A DNA stretch of 22,931 nucleotides from Chitinispirillales bacterium (GCA_031254455.1 JAIRUI010000067.1:1-22931), one strand, 5' to 3'; positions 8,291 through 16,047 are shown, numbered from the stretch's first letter. The notes: generated from the sequence alone by a model not told the origin. Made by a program: numbers and translations.

Positions 8291-8977
8291 TTAATTCTCC
8301 TTATTTTTCTTTACAAATTCTTGAAAAAAGTTAATGAACGCTTGTCTTCCGTATTTGCCACCGTCTTTATTCCAGTACCGACAGGCAGGGTGGGCAACAG
8401 CGCCTATTTTTTTAACGCCTATTTCTTTGCCTTGTAAAATTTCGCATTTATCGCCAAAACTCCAAAATGATTTTTTACTCACAAACAACAAATAATTAGG
8501 TTTTATAATTTCACAAACTTTTTGCAGTGCTTCTTTTGCAACTTCAACATCTTTTTCATTGGAAACAATACCGGTTTTTCTTCCAAGCGGAACGGGATAG
8601 GCAGGTCTTTGAAAAAAATTCATAAAAGCAACAGAGGAAACGGTTTCGCCCAATTCTTCCAAAATAGAACGAACATTTCTATTGAATGTCGAATTTGAGT
8701 AAGTTATGGTCTCGCGTGTTTTTGTCCAGCCGATCTCTTCATCACTCAGTTTCAAATCATCATTGGATTTTTCATACCATTTTTCAAACATGTTATTCAA
8801 TTCCGATTTGTTTTCTCTGTTCGCTAGACGAAAACTTTCACCGACAAGCAAAATTTTATTACAATTCCCTTTTCCGTAATTTTCACCTATAAACGGTAAT
8901 AAATGCGGATGTTTTCGGTAAATATCAACTCTTTTTACCAATTCTTCGTCAAATAGAGTCAAACTGTTTACTTCCAT
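8291..8977 (-). CDS. Uracil-DNA-glycosylase-superfamily-like protein
   Basis: 228 residues, soluble, no signal peptide. After KILLVGESF (residues 41-49), an analogue of the first active-site loop of the UDG fold, come FMNFFQRPAYPVPLGR (118-133), a long helix, the core strand NYLLFVSKKSFWSF (161-174), and AHPACRYWNKDGG (195-207). That last stretch matches the His-Pro-containing second loop. The order strand-loop, helix, strand, HP-loop, terminal helix is that of uracil/thymine DNA glycosylases, but residue details differ, so the substrate is open. The start at 8975-8977 is chosen over the longer frame (to 9121) because GGAGG (complement of 8986-8990) sits eight bases upstream and the extra residues look untranslated. 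The stop is one base before the ATG of the surface protein, so the two are translated as an operon. Confidence 0.55.
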   Translation of the reverse strand: MEVNSLTLFDEELVKRVDIYRKHPHLLPFIGENYGKGNCNKILLVGESFRLANRENKSELNNMFEKWYEKSNDDLKLSDEEIGWTKTRETITYSNSTFNRNVRSILEELGETVSSVAFMNFFQRPAYPVPLGRKTGIVSNEKDVEVAKEALQKVCEIIKPNYLLFVSKKSFWSFGDKCEILQGKEIGVKKIGAVAHPACRYWNKDGGKYGRQAFINFFQEFVKKNKEN

Positions 8978-8985
8978 AACTAAGT

Positions 8986-8990
8986 CCTCC
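8986..8990 (-). promoter_or_regulatory. Ribosome binding site that fixes the start of the glycosylase-like gene
   Basis: GGAGG on the - strand, eight bases before the ATG at 8977. It argues against the 48-residue-longer frame beginning at 9121. Confidence 0.75.
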
Positions 8991-9545
8991 AAAAAACTAA
9001 ATGTTATACAAAAAGCGTTATTGCTTTGTTGCCAAAAGTTAATAAATTTATGAATTATGAAAAAGCAGACAGCGGTAAAATCTGAAAAGGCTGCTCTGCC
9101 CATAATCAATAATTTTACCACAAATCATGAATTCACCAGTGTTTAACCAAATAAAGGTGTTGATAGGCAGAACAACCAATGAAAGAAGTTTACCTTTATT
9201 TAGTTACTTTAAGAAATCAAAGAACACTAATGAAAAGCCGAGCATTAACTCAACAATTCATGACTTGTGGTATTGGGAAAATAATTTATGGGACAGCTTG
9301 CCATTTATACATTTATAATATTTTTGATAAATTACATAGGGAAAAGCATTTTTGGAGAGTAAAATTAACCTTTTCCTGCAAAATAAGTGTTTTGTAATAT
9401 TGGTTTGGCATTTTTTATATATTTAGATAGCAAGCCCTATTTTTGCTATGCTTTGTTGTATATATTGTATTTTAATATGGGTAAATATGGGTTTTCTTAA
9501 TGCTCAACCAGTTTTGAATCTTTTAAATTAGTAAAAGGCGGTTTT
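8991..9545. other. Mostly unassigned 555-base intergenic stretch
   Basis: A/T-rich DNA between the divergent genes at 8977 (-) and 9546 (+). Two overlapping + frames of 63 codons (9127-9318) and 72 codons (9179-9397) exist, but neither has a ribosome site or a recognisable domain. A bulged hairpin lies at 9065-9099: GCAGACAGC pairs with GCTGCTCTGC around a 16-base loop. The stretch must carry promoters for both flanking genes but I cannot assign them with confidence. Confidence 0.5.
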
Positions 9546-10376
9546 ATGAGATTTTTTTTAATAGCGGTTATTTTAAGCGTAATCGGAACGTTCGCTCAAG
9601 ACATAAATTTTGAAGTTAAAGACACACTAAAATTGAATCCCGAATTTATAGAGTATTCGGAAAAAAGAGTTAAACACTTTACAACAATGAGAAATGTGGG
9701 AATAGTGTTGACGGGAAGCGGAATTGCTGCGGGTGTGACGGGAATTTCTATCGGAACGAAATACGGAAACGAAGCGTTTAACGACAAACATCATTGGGAT
9801 AATCAAGAAGACGCTATTGAATCAAGTAAAAAAAGTAATGAATTATTGAGAAAACAAAATATATGGCATAGCGTAGGAATATCCGGAAGCGCTATAGCGA
9901 TAACCGCTATCCCAATGGTTATTATAGGAGCGAATGAAACAAAATGGCGGCGGGAAGGTACAACGACCGAATATCAAAAAAAAGACATTTATTATACTAA
10001 AATAAGAAATATAGGAACAGGATTAACGATAGGCGGCACAATATTAGGAACGATTTCAACTATTTTTTGGGCTAAAAACACAAATATTTGGACGGACTAT
10101 GCGGACGCAATATATGCGTTTGAAGGGTTATATTGGGTTATAAATGAAACAACCGGCAAGAAATACACACGCAAAGAATTTGATGCAATGGAAAAAAGAG
10201 CGTACGAAGCGCGTGATAAATTAATCGCATGGGGAACTTTCGGCTTTATAGGAGGAGGCGTTGCGCTTACAGGAATCCCTCTCGCAATTATAGGCGGAGC
10301 CGAAGCAAAGTGTTGGAAAAAAATGTTTGCAATACATATCGCTCCAAACGGCGTAGATTTTGTATGGAACTTTTAG
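9546..10376 (+). CDS. Exported membrane protein with internal duplication, unknown function
   Basis: 276 residues. A signal-like N-terminus (RFFLIAVILSVIGTFA before Gln18) is followed by two similar halves. Half one has MRNVGIVLTGSGIAAGVTGISIG (residues 48-70) and SGSAIAITAIPMVIIGANETKW (113-134). Half two has IRNIGTGLTIGGTILGTIST (153-171) and IGGGVALTGIPLAIIGGAEAKCW (235-257). Each half thus gives a pair of glycine-rich hydrophobic segments joined by a hydrophilic loop rich in charged and aromatic residues. Four short membrane spans, or glycine-zipper-like hairpins, are possible. ATG 9546 is preceded by AAAAGG at 9533-9538. It is monocistronic between unassigned DNA and the tmRNA end. I do not recognise the family. 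Confidence 0.72.
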   Translation: MRFFLIAVILSVIGTFAQDINFEVKDTLKLNPEFIEYSEKRVKHFTTMRNVGIVLTGSGIAAGVTGISIGTKYGNEAFNDKHHWDNQEDAIESSKKSNELLRKQNIWHSVGISGSAIAITAIPMVIIGANETKWRREGTTTEYQKKDIYYTKIRNIGTGLTIGGTILGTISTIFWAKNTNIWTDYADAIYAFEGLYWVINETTGKKYTRKEFDAMEKRAYEARDKLIAWGTFGFIGGGVALTGIPLAIIGGAEAKCWKKMFAIHIAPNGVDFVWNF

Positions 10377-10421
10377 CGAAACAAAGTTGTGACATATATT
10401 ATAAGTGATGAATATTAAAAA

Positions 10422-10777
10422 TGGTGGAGGTGAGGGGAATTGAACCCCTGTCCGATAAGCACTTTCAGTGAACTACTATATGTTTAGTCAATTTTTTAAT
10501 CTTGAACATAATCACGCAAATTGACATGCTTAACTATGTCCATACACCGTTTTTTTAAGCGGCAATCCGATGCGTTTTACCGCCGAGCGTCCTAAATTTT
10601 ACATCCGGCAAAAAACGAACGCCAATTCCTTGCAAGATGCACGGCTTATATTAAGCCGCTACCGCGTAAGAATAATCTTCTGCAGTTATTGTTTGACGGA
10701 ATTGATAACGCAGCCAACCATCATCTGCGACATACAGTTCAAAGAGCATACAAATCGTCGAAATCCGGAACACCCCC
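10422..10777 (-). ncRNA. ssrA: Transfer-messenger RNA (tmRNA)
   Basis: The 5' end GGGGGTG (complement of 10771-10777) pairs with CACCTCC (complement of 10426-10432), followed by discriminator A and an encoded CCA at 10422-10424. The 3' T arm GGGG-TTCAATT-CCCC and the 5' signature TTCCGGATTTCGACGA are diagnostic of one-piece tmRNA. Length is 356 bases. With SmpB it rescues stalled ribosomes and tags the nascent peptide for proteolysis. It starts 28 bases after the aldolase gene on the same strand, so its promoter overlaps that gene's 3' end or the two are co-transcribed and processed. Confidence 0.96.
10651..10683 (-). other. tmRNA tag reading frame
   Basis: Starting at the resume codon GCA the frame reads Ala-Glu-Asp-Tyr-Ser-Tyr-Ala-Val-Ala-Ala and a TAA stop. 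The ending Ala-Val-Ala-Ala fits a degradation tag. The stop lies in a hairpin, CGGCTTA-ATA-TAAGCCG, typical of the tmRNA helix after the tag frame. Confidence 0.88.
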
Positions 10778-10805
10778 AAATTTCTACGTGTATTTTTATG
10801 AAAAA

Positions 10806-11771
10806 TTAAAAATCCTCTCTTGCCATTTTATCATAAAACGCGGCAAAATCGTAACTTGCCTTATCATTTTCCGGCAGTTTCATAAGATCCATAGCAGCCT
10901 GCGGATGTCTGTTAAGAATACCGCAAATCATATACGGAATAGAATAACCCCATTTCATCTGCTCGTGAAGCGGAATAATTTCTTTACCGATAACATTAAG
11001 CAAAGGACGGACTTGAAATTTTGGATTTTTCAAAAATCCTATAAGCAATTCCGTAGGAGCGTTTCCTGCCGCTCTTCCGAATCCGTATAATGCGCTATCT
11101 AAATGATTAACGCCTTTAATAATCGCCGAGATAGTGTTGGCAAAAGCAAGTTGTTGCTGATTATGGCAATGAATCCCGACTTTTTTAATATCGCCCATTT
11201 TGTCGGCGAATTTATCGACATAATGATCAATTTTTTCACTGTATAACGCGCCGTAACTATCTACGATATAGCACACCGAAACATCCGTCTCTTTTGCAAT
11301 TTGCACTAACGCTTCATCAAGTTCCTGTTCGTTTGCCGTTGAAACAGCCATAATATTTATTGTTGTATCGTATCCTTTTTTGCTTGCAGAATTTGCCAAT
11401 TTAATCGCTTTGTCAACGTCTTTTACATAAGTTGCTATGCGAATTATATCTACGGGGCTATCGCTTTTATTAAACACATCTTCTTCAAACGCTTTATGAG
11501 CGTCCTGCATAACAGCGATTTTGGCACCATTCGAATCAATTCCGTCTATTACTTTAAACAAATTTTCATCGCTGCAAAATCTCCAATCGCCGTATTCATC
11601 GGGTGAAAACATTTTTTTGCTGTTTCTGTATCCGAGTTCAATTACGTCAACACCGGACTCACAGCAAGCGTTATAAACATTTCGTACCGTTTCAAGCGAA
11701 AATTTAGACGAATTCATCAGTCCGCCGTCACGAATTGTACAATCATAAACTTTTATTTCCGGACGATACAT
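10806..11771 (-). CDS. HMGL-like / 4-hydroxy-2-oxovalerate-aldolase-type TIM-barrel protein
   Basis: 321 residues. The start VYDCTIRDGG (residues 8-17) carries the Asp-x-x-x-Arg-Asp metal and catalytic signature of the DRE-TIM/HMGL-like family. HCHN at 201-204 gives the two metal-binding histidines, and GFGRAAGNAPTE at 230-241 is the glycine-rich strand shared with isopropylmalate and homocitrate synthases and MhpE. These enzymes make or break C-C bonds next to a 2-oxoacid with a divalent metal. The lack of a long C-terminal domain favours an aldolase-like member rather than a synthase; substrate unknown. ATG at 11769-11771 follows GGAG at six bases. tmRNA lies directly downstream on the same strand. 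No pathway partner is adjacent. Confidence 0.82.
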   Translation of the reverse strand: MYRPEIKVYDCTIRDGGLMNSSKFSLETVRNVYNACCESGVDVIELGYRNSKKMFSPDEYGDWRFCSDENLFKVIDGIDSNGAKIAVMQDAHKAFEEDVFNKSDSPVDIIRIATYVKDVDKAIKLANSASKKGYDTTINIMAVSTANEQELDEALVQIAKETDVSVCYIVDSYGALYSEKIDHYVDKFADKMGDIKKVGIHCHNQQQLAFANTISAIIKGVNHLDSALYGFGRAAGNAPTELLIGFLKNPKFQVRPLLNVIGKEIIPLHEQMKWGYSIPYMICGILNRHPQAAMDLMKLPENDKASYDFAAFYDKMAREDF

Positions 11772-11821
11772 AAAATTCTCCGTTTTATAAAAACAAATTC
11801 AAAAATTTACGGGAAATATAC

Positions 11822-11827
11822 TATAAT
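11822..11827 (+). promoter_or_regulatory. Possible -10 box for the GHKL ATPase gene
   Basis: A TATAAT hexamer in the intergenic region between divergent genes, about 98 bases before the chosen ATG at 11925. No convincing -35 box is visible, so this is only a candidate. Confidence 0.3.
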
Positions 11828-11924
11828 TTCAAATGTTTTTGTGAATTTATTTAGTTTATTCTATTTTTTGTTTTTAGCGCAATGTTATTTTAAAGATATT
11901 GGTAGTTTCGACAAAAGAGGTTTT

Positions 11925-12467
11925 ATGCACTACACTTTGTGCGATTATCTTTCGGATATTGTACAAAATTCAATTGAAGCGAATTCGAGCGAAATAATTG
12001 TGGCTTTTGAAGAAAATCATAACTATTATAATTTTATGATAATTGATAACGGTAAAGGAATGAGTGAAGAAATTCAAAAAAAGGCGATTGACCCATTCTA
12101 CACGGAAGCCGGAAAACATTCTATGCGCAAAGCGGGTTTCGGACTGCCGTTCTTGATTATGGCGACACAACTCTGCGAAGGGATTTTTGATTTGCAATCA
12201 AAAATCGAAGTAGGAACTACTATAAAATATTCGTTTGCAAAAAAATCTATCGATACGCCGCCTGTGGGAAATTTTGCCGAGACCGTCACGACAATTTTTA
12301 ATTTGAGTGGAAACTGTAACATCATAATCAAGCGAAAATTAAACGGGAAAGAATATTCGATTTCACGAGACGACCTTGTTGATGCGCTTGGCGAATTGGA
12401 ATCCGTATTTTCGCTTTCTCTTGCCAAGCAATATTTAAGCGGACTTGAAGATGAAATTTCGAGTTAG
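11925..12467 (+). CDS. Small stand-alone GHKL (histidine-kinase-type) ATPase
   Basis: 180 residues from the ATG at 11925, chosen over the upstream GTG at 11841 because AGAGG (11916-11920) is correctly placed. The Bergerat-fold boxes are present: N box DIVQNSIEANS, G1 DNGKGMS, and G2 AGFGLPF. There is no dimerisation or phospho-acceptor histidine domain, so it is not a complete sensor kinase. The C-terminal part contains DTPPVGNF, NGKEYSISRDDLVDALGELE. I recall close look-alikes beginning MHYTLCDY in [FeFe]-hydrogenase gene clusters of Clostridia and Thermotogae, where their role is unproven. No hydrogenase gene is visible here. It converges with mltG, their stop codons overlapping at 12464-12467. 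Confidence 0.78.
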   Translation: MHYTLCDYLSDIVQNSIEANSSEIIVAFEENHNYYNFMIIDNGKGMSEEIQKKAIDPFYTEAGKHSMRKAGFGLPFLIMATQLCEGIFDLQSKIEVGTTIKYSFAKKSIDTPPVGNFAETVTTIFNLSGNCNIIIKRKLNGKEYSISRDDLVDALGELESVFSLSLAKQYLSGLEDEISS

Positions 12468-13477
12468 AAATCAGCCAAATTCTTATTTTTGCTTTTAATT
12501 TTACTCTTTACTTTTTCGTGCTGCTCGTTTGTCTGAGAAAAGATATGTTCGCCCGAACCGTCCCATTTCGCCATAAAAAACAAATCTTTTGTTTCAAGCG
12601 GATTGAGTGCGGCGACAAGCGACGATTTACTCGGCGAACAAATCGCACCGACAGGCAATCCCGTAAATTTTCGCGTATTGTATGGAGAATCGGAATTTAA
12701 TTCGGATTTCCTTATCGGACGATTGAAATTTTTCACTGCATAACGCACTGTAGCGTCCGCTCCAAGCGGCATTTTTTTTTCTAAACGATTGTAAAAAACA
12801 CCAGACACATGCGATCTTTCGGTATTGACTTTTGATTCTTTTTCGATAACTGAAGCTAAAATTACGATTTGTTCGTCGGTCAAATTTTTAGTTCCGGGCA
12901 AACGGGAAATTTGTGAAAAAACTTTTTTATGCATCGCCGTCATACGTAAAATAATTTCGCCGGACTTTGTGTTTTTAGGAAATTTGTACGTTTCCGGATA
13001 AAGATAACCTTCAAGCGACAACAAATCTGAAAACCCGCATTTTTCGATAAACTCCCGGTTTTCGCAAAGTAAAACAAACTCGGCAGAATCTACGTTTTCA
13101 AACACGTAAGCGGCAATTGACGCAGTTTCCCAAACGGTCAATCCTTCGGGAATCGTCAGTGCAATATCTTCAATTATGGGACGCCCTCTTAAAACCTCCA
13201 TAGATCTAAAAACACCAAAATTTTTATACAAAACGAATTTCCCAGATTGTACAAAATAATCTCTCTCTAAAAGACGAACAGTATAATAAAAAATGTTCGC
13301 ATTATTGATAATTCCGTTTTGTTTAAGGATTTTTCCGGCAGTTTTCACCGAACTTCCTTCGGGAATTTCGATAATTGTTTCAAGAGAAATGTCTTTTTCC
13401 GGCGAATGGTAGCAATAATACAAAAAACCGACAATTATCGTAAAGAAAAAAGTAAAGAAAATTAACGCTTTTTGCAT
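12464..13477 (-). CDS. mltG: Endolytic murein transglycosylase MltG
   Basis: 337 residues. One N-terminal membrane anchor (residues 4-22) holds the enzyme on the periplasmic side, followed by a LysM-like segment (residues 35-90) with IPEGSSVKTAGKIL, and the YceG/MltG catalytic domain. Its signatures are LEGYLYPETY (155-164), ILASVIEKES (206-215) with catalytic Glu212, and NSDSPYNTRKFTGLPVGAICSP (261-282). MltG cleaves nascent glycan strands and sets their length. ATG is preceded by AGG at five bases. It lies in a - strand run with cheV and a 40-codon ORF that overlaps its first five codons. The length is normal for the family. Confidence 0.95.
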   Translation of the reverse strand: MQKALIFFTFFFTIIVGFLYYCYHSPEKDISLETIIEIPEGSSVKTAGKILKQNGIINNANIFYYTVRLLERDYFVQSGKFVLYKNFGVFRSMEVLRGRPIIEDIALTIPEGLTVWETASIAAYVFENVDSAEFVLLCENREFIEKCGFSDLLSLEGYLYPETYKFPKNTKSGEIILRMTAMHKKVFSQISRLPGTKNLTDEQIVILASVIEKESKVNTERSHVSGVFYNRLEKKMPLGADATVRYAVKNFNRPIRKSELNSDSPYNTRKFTGLPVGAICSPSKSSLVAALNPLETKDLFFMAKWDGSGEHIFSQTNEQHEKVKSKIKSKNKNLADF

Positions 13478-13584
13478 AAAAACCTAAAAATAACAATTAA
13501 GAAATAAAATAAATATCCCAAACCGGCAAAAACATACAAAACTCCAGAAAGCCAAATTAGCATTATTGTTATAAAACATTGCAT
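13462..13584 (-). CDS. Possible 40-residue hydrophobic peptide between cheV and mltG
   Basis: A reading frame of 40 codons whose ATG overlaps the cheV stop (TAATG at 13582-13586) and whose TAA (13462-13464) lies 16 bases inside mltG. The peptide starts MQCFITIMLIWLS, continues with a long hydrophobic run rich in Val, Leu, Phe and Tyr, and ends FLCKKR: one or two membrane spans with a positive cytoplasmic end. There is no Shine-Dalgarno site, so translation would rely on coupling to cheV. The overlaps at both ends and the positive-inside pattern favour a real small membrane protein, but the DNA is A/T-rich, which alone can give hydrophobic frames. No family recognised. Confidence 0.42.
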   Translation of the reverse strand: MQCFITIMLIWLSGVLYVFAGLGYLFYFLIVIFRFLCKKR

Positions 13585-14501
13585 TAAACGCAAAATGAAT
13601 CTAACATTGTAATAAGTTCATTTGATTCCGGTTTTGCAACCCAATCGTCCGCATGAACACTTTGACATTTCGTTATCATTTGTGCGTTTATCAGACTTGA
13701 AAACATTATAACGATAATTTTAGACAAATTTAATTCTTTTTTAATTTTGTTACACAACGCCAATCCATCCATTCTCGGCATTTCTATATCGGTAACAAGT
13801 ACAATCGGTTTATCATAATTCATATACTCATCGCGGTGGGCGGATACATGTTCGTATGCGTATTGCCCGTCCACAAAGACGGAAAGATCATTAAATCCCG
13901 CTTCTTTCAGGCATCGAATAATTGAATTTCGAATCAGCCCGGAATCTTCGGCAAACAGTAAATGTACATTTGAACGGTTTATTTTCTCTGCATTTTCCGC
14001 AATATCTTCTCGAATTTCTTGAATTACAGTTTCAGGAAAATATGTCGCAAGAATCTGTTCCAAATCCAAAACCAAAACTTCTTCGCCGTTTAACGTAACT
14101 GAACCGATAATAAACGTTCCTTCGCTTTGGATTATTGAGCAAATCGGCATAAACTGCGTCCAAGAAACCCTATAAATTCTCTTGACGCTGTCAACCCTGA
14201 AACTATTGACGCGGTTGTTAAATTCGGTAACGATAACTATTTGATTGTCGTCTTTTTCGGATTTTGTTATTTTTAGCACTGTCGCCATATCAATTAAAGG
14301 AATAGTCGATTCGCGTAACTGCAAAACCCCCAAAATACAATCTGGATAATCCGGAAGCGCCGATACTGCCGCAGGATTGAATTTTTGAATAGATTTAACT
14401 TTTGCGACGTTTATACCGAACAATTGCTCTTCAACGGTAACCACCAAAAGTTCCATTTCATTAGTTCCGCTCTCAAGAAGAATTCCGTCTTGTTTTTCCA
14501 T
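13584..14501 (-). CDS. cheV: Chemotaxis coupling protein CheV (CheW domain plus receiver)
   Basis: 305 residues in two domains. Residues 15-165 are a CheW-like domain (LLVVTVEEQLFGINVAKV, then VLQLRESTIPLIDM), which couples receptors to CheA. Residues 178-305 are a response-regulator receiver with acidic pair Glu185/Asp186, phospho-acceptor Asp238 in VTDIEMPRMDG, Ser268 in the usual Thr/Ser position, and Lys290 in AKPE. This combination is CheV, thought to tune receptor-CheA coupling during adaptation. No other chemotaxis gene is nearby. A small hydrophobic ORF and mltG follow on the same strand. It is relevant to the broken flagellar rod gene at the end of the window. Confidence 0.93.
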   Translation of the reverse strand: MEKQDGILLESGTNEMELLVVTVEEQLFGINVAKVKSIQKFNPAAVSALPDYPDCILGVLQLRESTIPLIDMATVLKITKSEKDDNQIVIVTEFNNRVNSFRVDSVKRIYRVSWTQFMPICSIIQSEGTFIIGSVTLNGEEVLVLDLEQILATYFPETVIQEIREDIAENAEKINRSNVHLLFAEDSGLIRNSIIRCLKEAGFNDLSVFVDGQYAYEHVSAHRDEYMNYDKPIVLVTDIEMPRMDGLALCNKIKKELNLSKIIVIMFSSLINAQMITKCQSVHADDWVAKPESNELITMLDSFCV

Positions 14502-14671
14502 ACGATAAACCCTTTTTTTAAATTATTAAAACAAACCGCCAACCGCCTATTTAAAATAATTTATTCCATCTATAAAAACATAAATTATTTTAGATTGTTT
14601 ATGTTTATTTTATGAAATTTCACCAAAATATCATATAAAATTCGTATCTTGCCGTTAAATTAAGGGATTTT

Positions 14672-16003
14672 ATGAAAGTATCTATAGTAGGCGCAGGACT
14701 TGCCGGAAGTGAAGCGGCGTTGATAATCGCAAAAAACGGCATAGAAGTCGATTTATTTGAAATGCGTCCAAAAGTGTTTACACCTGCGCATAAAACCGAT
14801 AAGCCCGCCGAATTGGTTTGCTCAAATTCACTTAAATCCGATGAATTGCCGACGGCTCACGCTATCCTAAAATACGAACTTATGCGTCTTAAATCGCCGC
14901 TTTTGCAAATCGCCTACAAAACTCGCGTCCCAGCCGCAGTCGCTTTGGCTGTAGATCGCAAACTGTTTAGTATAGAAGTTTTAAAAAAAATACAATCGTT
15001 TAAAAACATTACATATAAAATTATGGAATGCGACAAACCGCCGATAGAAAATTATGATTTCACGGTAATCGCCACAGGACCGCTTACTTCGCCGCGCTTA
15101 ACGAATTACTTGGTTGACAGTCTGGGCGCTAAAAAGTTTAATTTTTATGATGCAACCGCTCCGATAATAAGCGCCGACAGCATAGATACAAACACCGCCT
15201 TCTTTGCGGACAGATGGAACAAAGGCGGCGGCGATTATCTTAATTGTCCGTTTAACAAAGAACAATACGACAAATTTTACAACGCCTTGCTTTCTGCGGA
15301 CTTGGTTAAGGCGCACGATTTTGAAAATGCGAAATTTTTTGAAATGTGTCTTCCAATAGAGGTAGCCGCTAAGCGTGGATATGACGTTATGCGGTTTTCC
15401 ATGATGAAGCCGGTAGGAATTACAAATCCAGAAAACGCTAAACAATATTTCGCCGTTTGCCAATTACGAAAAGAAAATGCAAACGCTTCCGCTTACAATA
15501 TGGTCGGTTTTCAAACTCGTATGACAATAACAGAGCAAAAAAAAGTTTTTCGTTTAATACCCGGACTTGAAAATGCCGAATTTCTGCGTTTTGGGAGCAT
15601 ACACAGAAATTCATACATAGATTCTCCACAAATTCTAAGTTGTGATTTATCATTTAAAAATATGTCTAACTTATTTATTGCCGGACAACTCTGCGGCAAC
15701 GAAGGTTATACGGAAAGTATTGCGACCGGACATTTTACCGCACTGTCTATTTTGAATAGAATAAAAAACAGCGAGATTATAGAAATTCCAAACTCCAAAA
15801 CCGCAATCGGCGCACTCCTTAAGCATATTACGCGTACGACTGATAAATTTACTCCGTCTAATATAAATTTTTCTCTTTTTGAAGAGAAAGAAGAGGGCGT
15901 AAAACTTAGAAAAAATGATAAAAAAGAATATTTTTGCAAACGCGCAAAAGAAGAATTTGAGAAATACGAAAAATATCTGTTTTCAAAAGAATTGTTATTT
16001 TAA
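14672..16003 (+). CDS. trmFO: Methylenetetrahydrofolate-tRNA-(uracil-5-)-methyltransferase TrmFO
   Basis: 443 residues, the family's usual length. The N-terminal FAD site VGAGLAGSEAA (residues 6-16) is followed by VCSNSLKSDE with Cys50, matching a conserved catalytic cysteine. RWNKGGGDYLNCPFNKEQY and GFQTRMTITEQKKVFRLIPGL are further family stretches, and IAGQLCGNEGYTES is the C-terminal FAD/NAD-binding signature. The enzyme forms 5-methyluridine at position 54 of the tRNA T loop using methylene-THF and FADH2. ATG 14672 has AGGG six bases upstream. It heads a + strand run with thiS, thiG and an ABC permease, 44 bases before thiS. Confidence 0.96.
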   Translation: MKVSIVGAGLAGSEAALIIAKNGIEVDLFEMRPKVFTPAHKTDKPAELVCSNSLKSDELPTAHAILKYELMRLKSPLLQIAYKTRVPAAVALAVDRKLFSIEVLKKIQSFKNITYKIMECDKPPIENYDFTVIATGPLTSPRLTNYLVDSLGAKKFNFYDATAPIISADSIDTNTAFFADRWNKGGGDYLNCPFNKEQYDKFYNALLSADLVKAHDFENAKFFEMCLPIEVAAKRGYDVMRFSMMKPVGITNPENAKQYFAVCQLRKENANASAYNMVGFQTRMTITEQKKVFRLIPGLENAEFLRFGSIHRNSYIDSPQILSCDLSFKNMSNLFIAGQLCGNEGYTESIATGHFTALSILNRIKNSEIIEIPNSKTAIGALLKHITRTTDKFTPSNINFSLFEEKEEGVKLRKNDKKEYFCKRAKEEFEKYEKYLFSKELLF

Positions 16004-16047
16004 ACAAAATAGTATTTTTATATTATAATAAAAACAAAGGGAGAACT

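Noticed and set aside
8978..9121. N-terminal extension of the glycosylase-like gene
   Set aside because: A strong ribosome site precedes the ATG at 8977, and the extension looks like untranslated A/T-rich DNA.
10570..11090. Two + strand frames (79 and 133 codons)
   Set aside because: They are the complement of tmRNA and of the aldolase 3' end and have no ribosome sites.
11841..11924. GTG start for the GHKL ATPase
   Set aside because: No ribosome site there, whereas AGAGG precedes the ATG at 11925, and the protein family begins at MHYT.
14602..16047. TPP riboswitch before the thiamine genes
   Set aside because: No CTGAGA-type core or matching arms were seen upstream of trmFO or thiS.
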